This document shows positions 1 through 5,755 of a stretch of DNA of 7,096 nucleotides, in pieces; position 1 is the stretch's first letter; each line of letters begins with the position of its first letter. The stretch comes from an uncultured Christensenella sp. GTDB lineage: Bacteria > Bacillota > Clostridia > Christensenellales > UBA1242. Both the position numbers and the translations under genes were made by a program. The DNA lies in assembly GCA_905207515.1 (NCBI GenBank), contig CAJLLK010000043.1:1-7096 (forward strand). The letters are read 5' to 3'. Under the pieces are notes generated by a model. That model worked only from the letters and a program-made list of their open reading frames with translations. It did no database searches and was not told the DNA's origin.

Positions 1-158
1 AATTATATCTCAAATTTATTGTTTTTTCGAGTTTTAAAATTTTTTTAACTATGCTTAAATCCATATGAAAAATTCCTTTATACAAAAATAATTAAAAAAG
101 CCAAGAAAAAGACAAAAATCTTACATCAAAAAAGAATTGAAAGTTTTAAAATGAGAGC

Positions 159-941
159 ATGAAAAAAATAATTTTTGTTTTTGGATTGTTTTTGCTCAGT
201 TTTTGTTTTTCGGCAAACAATTTTGCTCTTGCCGAAGAAGAAACAATTTATTATGCAAAAGTGCAATCAACTGGTGTGCAACTTTGTTCCACTCCAAGTG
301 AAACTTCTGCACTTTTTGAAATTCCAAACACATATTTTGTGCAAGTGGAATATGTTGTGGACGACTATTATAAGGTCAGCTACAACAATGTTGAAGGCTA
401 CGTAAAAAAAGACAAAGTCACGCTTATGAACGGCACTCCGCAAAGACCGTTTGCAAACTCCACATTCAAATTGTTTATGCCGTATGGACTTTACGAAAGC
501 CCATATGATTATTCAACAAAAGTGACTGACGTGGATGAGTCGCTCGTTTTGACTTATTACGGAACAAAAACAGGCCAGCTCGTTTCCAGTCAAAACAATG
601 TTTGGGTTTATGCGAGCGTAGAAAAAGACGGAGAGACTTTTTATGGTTATGTTTTTTCAAGAATTATAGACATCATCCCGACGATAACAAACAACGAAGA
701 AAGTTTTGAAGTTGTCGACGAAGGCATTTTAAACAACACGACAACCGAATTTTCAAACCTATCCACCGGAACAAAAGTTTTGTTGATTGTGTCAATAAGT
801 GTGCCAAGTCTTTTGATTTTATATTTTTTAATCAAACCAACCAGAGTTTTGCAAAACCAAAAGAAGCAAAAAAAGCCACAAAAAGAAGTGAAGAAAATCA
901 GGCATGGAGACTATTTTGAATTTGATGAAAGCCAGCTTTAA
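159..941 (+). CDS. Secreted, membrane-anchored protein with SH3-like segments
   Basis: The 260-residue protein is probably exported and held in the membrane by a C-terminal helix; its exact function is unknown. Residues 1-25 form a typical signal peptide: a KK start, a hydrophobic core and an ANNFALA-type cleavage region before EEE. Residues 29-90 look like a bacterial SH3 domain (a YYAKV strand, then LCSTPSETS, YYKVSYNNVEGYVKKDKV). Residues 100-172 look like a second, more diverged copy (LYESPYDYSTKV, then VWVYASVEKDGETFYGYV). A Thr/Asn/Glu-rich linker follows, then a transmembrane helix at about 207-225 and a basic cytoplasmic tail (QKKQKKPQKEVKK). SH3-like repeats in exported Firmicutes proteins often bind peptidoglycan, so a cell-wall sensing or binding role is an inference. 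The start is chosen because the signal peptide begins there; the ribosome-binding site is weak (GAGAG very close to ATG) and I found no convincing promoter in 1-158. The gene converges with the next one, with one base between stop codons. Confidence 0.8.
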   Translation: MKKIIFVFGLFLLSFCFSANNFALAEEETIYYAKVQSTGVQLCSTPSETSALFEIPNTYFVQVEYVVDDYYKVSYNNVEGYVKKDKVTLMNGTPQRPFANSTFKLFMPYGLYESPYDYSTKVTDVDESLVLTYYGTKTGQLVSSQNNVWVYASVEKDGETFYGYVFSRIIDIIPTITNNEESFEVVDEGILNNTTTEFSNLSTGTKVLLIVSISVPSLLILYFLIKPTRVLQNQKKQKKPQKEVKKIRHGDYFEFDESQL

Positions 942-942
942 A

Positions 943-1470
943 TCACATTGAAACAGCTTTGGCAAGAAAAGAATTTGAAAGTTGAAACTCATCATTTTCT
1001 TTGGCATAAATGCTGTCATAGACATTTGTTATCCATTTTTCTTTTTCCAAAAATTTTTTCAGAGCAACATCGTTATATCCCCTAAACGCCAACTTGCTTT
1101 TGAAAGACTTTTCCGCATTTTCAACTTTTCTAAAAACTGTTCTCATAGAAAAATCGTGTTTTTCCGCCAAATCTTTAAATTTCACACCGTCAAAATATTT
1201 TTCAATCAAAATCTGAGCGTCAGCACTTTCCAAACTGGTCAAAGTGTCTTCAATCAAAACTTTCAAATTTATCAAAGTGACTTTTCGTTCAGATAAATCA
1301 ATCAATTTTTGAGAAATTGCATAAACGTTGTTGTAAAAATAATTTTGCCCAACAATGTTTGAGCTGCCAAGCGCGCTTTGCATAATAATTTTGTCAATAG
1401 CTCCACAAATTCTCTCCAAATACCTGTAAACAGTCAGAATTGTCTTCGTCCAAACAAGTTCGTTTTTCAT
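943..1470 (-). CDS. Small HTH protein resembling sigma-70 region 4
   Basis: A 175-residue, probably cytoplasmic DNA-binding protein. Residues 84-127 (DAQILIEKYFDGVKFKDLAE, then KHDFSMRTVFRKVENAEKSF) match the layout of sigma-70 region 4 and related helix-turn-helix proteins: a YF-G turn, a K-LAE helix and a recognition helix with TVFRKVENAE. Residues 1-80 are mostly helical, and I do not see a convincing sigma region 2, so it is more likely a transcriptional regulator than a complete sigma factor. A longer frame reaches position 1533, but I chose ATG 1470: AAAAGGAG lies at 1481-1488, 10 bases upstream, and the promoter -10 box (1505-1510) lies inside the longer frame, so the longer form could not be made from that promoter. 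The upstream DNA carries an elaborate repeat set suggestive of tight regulation, perhaps autoregulation. Target genes are unknown. Confidence 0.75.
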   Translation of the reverse strand: MKNELVWTKTILTVYRYLERICGAIDKIIMQSALGSSNIVGQNYFYNNVYAISQKLIDLSERKVTLINLKVLIEDTLTSLESADAQILIEKYFDGVKFKDLAEKHDFSMRTVFRKVENAEKSFKSKLAFRGYNDVALKKFLEKEKWITNVYDSIYAKENDEFQLSNSFLAKAVSM

Positions 1471-1480
1471 TAAAAATTTT

Positions 1481-1488
1481 CTCCTTTT
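1481..1488 (-). promoter_or_regulatory. Ribosome-binding site deciding the HTH gene start
   Basis: AAAAGGAG on the minus strand, 10 bases before ATG 1470. It is a strong Shine-Dalgarno match and is the main reason to reject the longer frame that begins at 1533. Confidence 0.85.
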
Positions 1489-1504
1489 AAAATCTACAAA
1501 ATTG

Positions 1505-1533
1505 ATTATAAAAACAAAGTTTTTTATAGTCAA
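1505..1533 (-). promoter_or_regulatory. Sigma-A-type promoter of the HTH gene
   Basis: On the minus strand, TTGACT (1533-1528) is followed by exactly 17 bases and TATAAT (1510-1505). Transcription should start near 1498, giving a leader of about 27 bases that contains the AAAAGGAG site. A second TTGACA at 1546-1541 has no matching -10 box at the right distance and more likely belongs to the half-site next to this promoter. Confidence 0.82.
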
Positions 1534-1537
1534 TTTT

Positions 1538-1548
1538 TTATGTCAAAA
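1538..1548. promoter_or_regulatory. Single operator-like half-site next to the -35 box
   Basis: TTATGTCAAAA (plus strand) nearly repeats the right arm of the inverted repeat at 1588-1623 (TTGATGTCAAAA). It ends five bases from the -35 hexamer, where a bound repressor or activator could touch RNA polymerase. The role is inferred from position and similarity only. Confidence 0.4.
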
Positions 1549-1560
1549 ATTTTTAATTAT

Positions 1561-1578
1561 TTTACAATATTTTACAAT
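1561..1578. repeat. Tandem 10-bp repeat, TTTACAAT twice
   Basis: TTTACAAT occurs at 1561-1568 and again at 1571-1578, a spacing of one helical turn, between the promoter and the large inverted repeat. Evenly phased copies suit cooperative protein binding, but the sequence is AT-rich and could be chance. Confidence 0.5.
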
Positions 1579-1587
1579 TTCAAATAA

Positions 1588-1623
1588 TTTTGACATCAAA
1601 ATGACGCCATATTGATGTCAAAA
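1588..1623. promoter_or_regulatory. Perfect 12-bp inverted repeat, candidate operator
   Basis: TTTTGACATCAA (1588-1599) and TTGATGTCAAAA (1612-1623) are exact reverse complements. Inside them, after one A-A mismatch on each side, ATG (1601-1603) pairs with CAT (1608-1610) around ACGC. On neither strand does a T run follow, so it does not look like a terminator. It lies about 55 bases upstream of the HTH gene's -35 box. A regulator binding site, perhaps for the HTH protein itself, is the likeliest reading. Confidence 0.6.
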
Positions 1624-1683
1624 AAGCAATTTTTTTGGACAAAATAATGCATTTTTTAAGATATTTACTCAATTTTCGACAAA

Positions 1684-1711
1684 CAGAACCTTCAACAAAC
1701 TCTGGATGACA
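1684..1711 (-). repeat. Degenerate intergenic repeat, copy 1
   Basis: Read on the minus strand it starts TGTCATCCAGAGTTTGTTGA. It matches the plus-strand element at 5756-5783 at 20 of 28 positions, including the first eight bases. The core TGTCATCCTGAG...TGTCGAAGGATCT recalls a short dispersed repeat that I remember from other bacterial genomes; that recollection is not verified here. It lies in the gap between the HTH gene and the E2-like gene's terminator. Confidence 0.45.
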
Positions 1712-1733
1712 ACGATGTTTCGACGGCAAACAT

Positions 1734-1765
1734 AAAAAAAGAAGCAAAATTTATGCTTCTTTTTT
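1734..1765 (-). terminator. Intrinsic terminator of the rarA/E2-like unit
   Basis: Minus-strand RNA would read an A run, GAAGCA, TAAATTT, TGCTTC and a run of six or more U. The 6-bp core stem (1741-1746 with 1754-1759) can be extended by A-U pairs from the flanking runs. The TAA stop codon of the E2-like gene (1753-1751) lies in the 7-base loop. The symmetric A and T runs mean it could also act on plus-strand transcripts. Confidence 0.85.
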
Positions 1766-2686
1766 GGCATTTTTCTTGGCTTTTTTTGCCAATTTTTTCT
1801 CCATTTTTTGCTTTTTCTTAAGTTCTTTTTCAGAGAGCTCTGGCTCTGGCAATGGTTCCATCAAAAGTGAAGGATTTTCGATATATTTCAAGAGCAATCG
1901 AACGCTGTTTCCATAATATAATCCGTCTGCAATTCTTTCATCCAAAACAAGCCCCAAATTCATCTGCTTTTCGACATGCATCTCGCCCGAACGGTCAGCC
2001 ACAGGAACATATTGCACCTTTCCAAGAGCGCCAAAAATTGATGTAGTTCCAAAATTGTAAAGATGATGATAAATTTTGTCAAGTTTGATGCTTCTCATAT
2101 CAGTTATATAAATGCTGGTGTGAAATGGACTTGCATGAATAAGTTTTTTCGGCAAAAAGTTGTGTTTATCCATAAATCTCACACAAGCCATAGCAAATTT
2201 AAAGAGCCAATTTGGCAATTTGCATAATTTGCTGGCGGTTTTTGTTGTTTCGTGAGTTTCGGCGTCTGGTTTGATGTTTTTGGCGATTTCGTCGTCCATA
2301 ATTTTCTTGACTTCTGCCAAACTTTCACGACCGGTGAAATAAAATTTTAAAGTCACTTCTTCGCCGTTGTCAGTGAGCGATTTTTTGACGTTCATTGAAA
2401 TGGAAATTGTGTTTCTTTGATAGACGATGCAGTTGTTGATAAATCTGTTTGTCTTTGGTCTTTCATAGAGCATTCTCACGCATGCAGCTGCCAAAATTTC
2501 GGTGTAGGTGTAATGCACGCCACTCTTTTGTTTTTCTTCCAAAATAAACTTGTCCATGTTTTCGCATTTGATTGGTTGCGTAAACATATTGACAGCATCA
2601 ATACGCTGTGGCATAAAATATGAAATCGCCTTTTCGATGATCTGCAAATCTTTAACTTTTGTTCCATCACTTCTTTTCTTGCACAT
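1751..2686 (-). CDS. Stand-alone E2-type acyltransferase-fold protein lacking the catalytic His
   Basis: The 311-residue protein resembles the catalytic domain of 2-oxoacid dehydrogenase acyltransferases (E2, chloramphenicol acetyltransferase fold) but has no lipoyl or subunit-binding domain. Supporting sequence: FHTSIYITDMRSI (188-200), NFGTTSIFGALGKVQYVPV (211-229), and the C-terminal block MNLGLVLDERIADG (242-255) followed by NPSLL (271-275), which matches the E2 pattern DHRxxDG...ENPxxLL. The usual catalytic histidine of DHRxxDG is Glu250 here (codon GAA), so ordinary acyl transfer is doubtful. Residues 286-311 form a Lys-rich tail, possibly binding nucleic acid or acidic membrane. AAGGAG at 2693-2698 sits before ATG 2686, and only 15 bases separate it from the rarA stop, so the two are probably co-transcribed. 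The substrate is unknown; a non-catalytic or redirected role is inferred. The fold assignment is fairly sure. Confidence 0.8.
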   Translation of the reverse strand: MCKKRSDGTKVKDLQIIEKAISYFMPQRIDAVNMFTQPIKCENMDKFILEEKQKSGVHYTYTEILAAACVRMLYERPKTNRFINNCIVYQRNTISISMNVKKSLTDNGEEVTLKFYFTGRESLAEVKKIMDDEIAKNIKPDAETHETTKTASKLCKLPNWLFKFAMACVRFMDKHNFLPKKLIHASPFHTSIYITDMRSIKLDKIYHHLYNFGTTSIFGALGKVQYVPVADRSGEMHVEKQMNLGLVLDERIADGLYYGNSVRLLLKYIENPSLLMEPLPEPELSEKELKKKQKMEKKLAKKAKKNAKKEA

Positions 2687-2692
2687 AAAATT

Positions 2693-2698
2693 CTCCTT
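2693..2698 (-). promoter_or_regulatory. Ribosome-binding site of the E2-like gene
   Basis: AAGGAG on the minus strand, six bases before ATG 2686 and inside the 15-base gap after the rarA stop. It supports independent translation initiation within one transcript. Confidence 0.85.
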
Positions 2699-2701
2699 AA
2701 A

Positions 2702-3991
2702 TTACTTTTTTGGCGGATTAAATCCGTTTTTCGCAAATTTTTTTCTTATCAAATTTTTTTCTTTGCCGTTCTCACTCGGAACATAATAAACTCTGTCTTT
2801 CAAGCTGTCTGGCATATATTGTTGGTTGCAATAGCCGCCAAAGTCATGCGGATATTTATATTTTCCATGCCCGTCGTCATTTGTGCTTGGATGATTTTTC
2901 AAATGGTTTGGAACCAAATCTTCTCGTTCGTTTTCAGCGTCACGTTGAGCGGCATTCATGGCTTTCAAAACACTGTTCGACTTTTCAGCTTCACAAAGAT
3001 ATATTATGGCGTGAGAGATGTTTAAATAACATTCTGGCGGACCAATTTTTTCACACGCAAACATTGCACAGCAAGCCATCAAAAGAGCGTTGCTGTCAGC
3101 CATGCCAATGTCTTCAGAAGCATGAGCAATCATTCTTCGTGCAATGTTAAGTGGGTCAATGCCAGCCTTAATCAAGCGATGAGCATAATAAAGTGCTGCT
3201 TCGGTGTCAGAGCCACGCAAACTTTTGCAAAACGCTGAAAGATAGTCATAATACATGTTTTCATCAATGGAAAGTGGTCGTTTGTTCAAACACTCTGACA
3301 TTGTTTCTTTGTCTATGTGAATTAGTTTGTCTTTGCTCATTTTTGTAGAAATAACCGCAAGTTCCAGCGCGTTCAAAGCGGTTCTGACATCGCCATTGCA
3401 AGCAAAAGCAAGATATTTTATTGCATCGTCATCGATTTGAGTTTTGAAGTTTCCCAAACCTTTTTCTTTGTCAGAGATTGCACGACGCAAAACCTTTTCA
3501 ACATCTTTTTCTGAAACTTTTTTAAATTCAAACACGCTGCAACGTGAAACAATCGCCCGTGTCATGCTCGTGTAAGGATTTTCGGTGGTTGAACCGATGA
3601 AATAGATGTCGCCTTCTTCAATGGCTTGCAAAACGCAATCGCTCTGAGCTTTGTTCCAGCGGTGGCATTCGTCGAGCAGAAGATATGTATCAGTGCCAAA
3701 CATCTGCTTTTGGCTTCTGGCACGCTCAATGACCGCCTTAGCGTCTGCCACACCGCTCGAAACGGCATTCAGCTTTTCGATATTGGCGTGCAACATCTTG
3801 GCAATGATGCCAGCGAGTGTGGTTTTGCCTGTGCCTGGTGGTCCATAAAAAATGCAGCTCCCAACATTTCCTGTTGCGATTGCGCGATAAAGCAATTTGT
3901 TTTTGCCGACAATGTGTTCTTGTCCAACAAATTCTTCAAGACTTGTTGCTCGCATTCTTTCTGCAAGCGGAATTCTTTGCTGCATACTCAT
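2702..3991 (-). CDS. rarA: RarA/MgsA replication-associated recombination ATPase
   Basis: RarA (also MgsA; WRNIP1/Mgs1 family) is a cytoplasmic AAA+ ATPase that acts at stalled replication forks with single-strand-binding protein. Counting from the ATG at 3991 (429 residues): RIPLAERMRATSLEEFVGQ near the start, Walker A GPPGTGKT (50-57), Walker B LLLDECHRWNKAQ (family usually DEIHRFNKAQ), sensor 1 GSTTENP (133-139), the MTRAIVSRC segment, and the C-terminal signature YKYPHDFGGYCNQQYMPDSL then RVYYVP. The length is normal for the family. The frame stays open to 4024, but a TATAAT box at 4009-4004 lies inside that extension, so ATG 3991 or ATG 3985 (MQQR) is preferred. No Shine-Dalgarno site precedes either, and the predicted leader is only about six bases. 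The gene heads a two-gene unit with the E2-like gene. Confidence 0.96.
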   Translation of the reverse strand: MSMQQRIPLAERMRATSLEEFVGQEHIVGKNKLLYRAIATGNVGSCIFYGPPGTGKTTLAGIIAKMLHANIEKLNAVSSGVADAKAVIERARSQKQMFGTDTYLLLDECHRWNKAQSDCVLQAIEEGDIYFIGSTTENPYTSMTRAIVSRCSVFEFKKVSEKDVEKVLRRAISDKEKGLGNFKTQIDDDAIKYLAFACNGDVRTALNALELAVISTKMSKDKLIHIDKETMSECLNKRPLSIDENMYYDYLSAFCKSLRGSDTEAALYYAHRLIKAGIDPLNIARRMIAHASEDIGMADSNALLMACCAMFACEKIGPPECYLNISHAIIYLCEAEKSNSVLKAMNAAQRDAENEREDLVPNHLKNHPSTNDDGHGKYKYPHDFGGYCNQQYMPDSLKDRVYYVPSENGKEKNLIRKKFAKNGFNPPKK

Positions 3992-4003
3992 AACTTCAAA
4001 CAC

Positions 4004-4031
4004 ATTATAGCAAATCGCACCCACAAATCAA
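4004..4031 (-). promoter_or_regulatory. Extended -10 promoter of rarA
   Basis: On the minus strand TGCTATAAT contains a perfect -10 box (4009-4004) with the extended TGn motif. A TTGATT hexamer lies 16 bases upstream as a plausible -35. The expected start near 3997 is about six bases before ATG 3991, implying a nearly leaderless mRNA. Confidence 0.7.
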
Positions 4032-4061
4032 AACAAATCTTTAAAATTTTTTAATTATTTT

Positions 4062-5294
4062 TCAGCTTCCAAAACACAGACAAACTGGCTCTTTGCTTTT
4101 GAGTGAATGATTTGTTATGCCGTTGACATTGAAAAATTTTGTGTTTCCAACCTTCAAAAATTGTTCAAAACCAGCGACAACAACAATTTTTTTGTAATAC
4201 TGCCCATTGAAAACGCCGATTTCTTTCAGACCGATTTCTTTGAAATTGACAAAAGAAATGTTGTCTTTACCTCTTATAAACAATTTTTTTAAGTTGACAT
4301 ATTTGTTTTCAAGTTCGCTGTCAACAGTGCCGTTGAGCCAATTTATCCAAATTTTTTTGGGCAAAGTTTGATTGAAAAACTGGTCAAACTTTGGATTTTT
4401 TGTCTTAACTTGCACATTAAAAATTTTGCACGCCTCGATTTTTGAGATTTCTTCAAATTTTTTTATGCTTTGCAAATTTTTCAACATAAATTTTTGTGTT
4501 CCAAAATTGAAAAAAGCAAAGTTCTCTTCTTCGGCTTTGAGCGAGATAGCAAGCTTTATGTTGACACAACAAAAAACAGAGTTTTCCAAGCCGTCAACAT
4601 TGGAAAACGAAAATTTTGCGTTTCGGCAAGCAAAGTTTAGATATGTTTTTTCTTTTGTCAGCAAATTTTCAATCAAAACGCACTTTTCCATTTTTTTGAA
4701 ATAATAATACCCTTTTTTGAGCGGAATATTGAGCTCCAAATTGATTTTTTGCACCTGTTCACTTCGGTTTTTGAGCGAAACAAAAAAGTTTACGCCGTTC
4801 AAAACAAATTCTTCATATTTGACCACAACACGACCCACAAACAAGTGTTGTTTCAAAGAAAAATCATCAAACTGCGGATTTAAAACTTCGTTTTCAACTT
4901 TGAAAAATTTGTCCTTGAAAATGAGATTATAGTTTGAAGATGTCGGATAATTTATGTTCAACTTGTTGACCGCTTCAACAAAGCTTGTTTTGCAAGTTTC
5001 GGGGTTGTAAACCACAACATTAGACAAATTTTTCAACTTTTTTTCTTTCAAATTTTCCAAACTTGAACTCGTCAGCAAAAGATTGAACTTTTCTTCTCTC
5101 TGCGCAAGTTCAAACGCTTTGACAAGCTTTTTGTTTAAAATTTTGTCAAATTTAAAAATTGGCAAACCAAGACTGACGCCGTTTTCAAAGAGTGTTCGGC
5201 GGTCAATTTTGTCGTCATACAAAATCGGTGCATGAAATTTGATGCGATTTAAAATGGATGTTTTGGCTTTTTCAACATAATCACTTTTTTTCAT
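4062..5294 (-). CDS. Unrecognised 410-residue protein
   Basis: I do not recognise this protein. It has no signal peptide or membrane helix and is rich in Phe, Lys and Asn, more so than its neighbours. Residues 1-115 look alpha/beta, with a short strand VVVYNP near 93. Residues 125-275 look like a beta-sandwich (GVNFFVSLKNRSEQVQKINL, LNIPLKKGYYYFK, FAFFNFGTQKF). Residues 294-322 (FNVQVKTKNPKFDQFFNQTL, then WINWLNG) faintly recall the linker before the catalytic domain of GH94-type phosphorylases (vkTPd...N.WL), but no catalytic domain follows, so I do not assign that family. The end, VVVAGFEQFLKVGNTKFFNV, is again strand-rich. The start at ATG 5294 has no Shine-Dalgarno site and lies in the loop of an inverted repeat. 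It sits 35 bases after the rnpB terminator, and I found no promoter of its own, so read-through from rnpB is possible. rarA downstream has its own promoter. Confidence 0.72.
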   Translation of the reverse strand: MKKSDYVEKAKTSILNRIKFHAPILYDDKIDRRTLFENGVSLGLPIFKFDKILNKKLVKAFELAQREEKFNLLLTSSSLENLKEKKLKNLSNVVVYNPETCKTSFVEAVNKLNINYPTSSNYNLIFKDKFFKVENEVLNPQFDDFSLKQHLFVGRVVVKYEEFVLNGVNFFVSLKNRSEQVQKINLELNIPLKKGYYYFKKMEKCVLIENLLTKEKTYLNFACRNAKFSFSNVDGLENSVFCCVNIKLAISLKAEEENFAFFNFGTQKFMLKNLQSIKKFEEISKIEACKIFNVQVKTKNPKFDQFFNQTLPKKIWINWLNGTVDSELENKYVNLKKLFIRGKDNISFVNFKEIGLKEIGVFNGQYYKKIVVVAGFEQFLKVGNTKFFNVNGITNHSLKSKEPVCLCFGS

Positions 5295-5303
5295 GAAGTG
5301 ATT
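5279..5303 (-). promoter_or_regulatory. Inverted repeat enclosing a start codon
   Basis: On the minus strand AATCACTT (5303-5296) and AAGTGATT (5286-5279) are exact reverse complements separated by nine bases, CATGAAAAA, which contain the ATG of the 410-residue gene. In RNA this could form a hairpin presenting or masking the start codon; as DNA it could be a protein site. The function is inferred. Confidence 0.45.
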
Positions 5304-5328
5304 GTTGACAAAAAGTTAAATTTTAGAC

Positions 5329-5354
5329 AAAAAAATCATAGGAAATTCCTATGA
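5329..5354 (-). terminator. Intrinsic terminator of rnpB
   Basis: TCATAGG and CCTATGA arms (5354-5348 and 5342-5336 on the minus strand) are perfect complements, extendable to 9 bp, and are followed by seven T (5335-5329). It lies just past the 3' end of RNase P RNA. Confidence 0.92.
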
Positions 5355-5361
5355 CTTTGTC

Positions 5362-5708
5362 TTTGTCAGCCAAACTGTAAGCCGAGTTCTGTCTTGGATG
5401 GTCATCTATCCAGACTTGCTGTCGCCAACAAGTTCAAGCGGTATTTTTGCTTTCGCGTGAAAGAACACACATGTGCGAAAGACTTAACCTTGCATCAAGT
5501 GGGGTTTACAGAGCGAGCGCTGTTGCCAGCACCCCGGTAGGCTCTTGCCCTACCTTTCCACCTTTACCACTTTCGTGGAAGTCTATTTCTGTTGCACTTT
5601 CCTTGAAGTCGCCTTCACCAGCCGTTAACTGGCACCATGTTCTTTAGATGCTCGGACTTTCCTCTCCACATTCATCACAAATGTGCAGCGACCATCTGTT
5701 TGTCTGAC
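5362..5708 (-). ncRNA. rnpB: RNase P RNA, type A
   Basis: This is the catalytic RNA of RNase P, which cuts 5' leaders from precursor tRNAs. Diagnostic conserved pieces on the minus strand, in order: GAGAGGAAAGTCCGAGCATC (5' P4 strand), GGTGCCAGTTAACGGCTGG, AGTGCAACAGAAA, GGTAGGGCAAGAGCCTACC, CAACAGCGCTCGCTCTGTAA, and finally GACAGAACTCGGCTTACAG (3' P4 strand). The GGTGCCAG...GTGCAACAGA layout matches type A (E. coli-like) rather than the Bacillus type B. P1 closes the ends: GTCAG-CAAAC near 5708 pairs with GTTTG-CTGAC near 5365-5376. The 5' end is set by the promoter and the 3' end by P1, each accurate to a few bases. An unusual point is the P15 hairpin (5450-5481): a CTTTCGC/GCGAAAG stem whose 18-base loop has no GGU, the motif that normally pairs with tRNA CCA. 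Confidence 0.97.
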
Positions 5709-5714
5709 AAAAAT

Positions 5715-5743
5715 ATTATATCACAAGAAAACAAAAAAGTCAA
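5715..5743 (-). promoter_or_regulatory. Strong promoter of rnpB
   Basis: TTGACT (5743-5738), exactly 17 bases, then TATAAT (5720-5715) with an extended TGA just before it, on the minus strand. The expected start is G5708, which agrees with the 5' strand of helix P1. The design matches a highly expressed housekeeping RNA. Confidence 0.88.
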
Positions 5744-5755
5744 CCAAAACATCTC

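Noticed and set aside
55..84. TTAAAT and TATACA as a promoter for the SH3-type gene
   Set aside because: Only a weak -35 match with an 18-base spacer in an AT-rich stretch; too likely by chance.
931..942. AAAGCCAGCTTT palindrome at the end of the SH3-type gene as a terminator
   Set aside because: The stem has only five pairs around a two-base loop, and there is no U run.
943..1533. The longer 196-codon form of the HTH gene
   Set aside because: It starts upstream of the promoter's -10 box and lacks a ribosome-binding site, whereas ATG 1470 has AAAAGGAG.
1588..1623. Inverted repeat as an intrinsic terminator
   Set aside because: Neither strand has a U run after the stem, and no gene ends beside it.
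3626..4054. A 142-codon plus-strand frame, and other plus-strand frames overlapping rarA
   Set aside because: They lie antisense to the well-supported rarA frame, show no domain, and have no ribosome-binding site.
5447..5647. A 66-codon plus-strand frame
   Set aside because: It lies wholly inside rnpB on the opposite strand, so it is chance.
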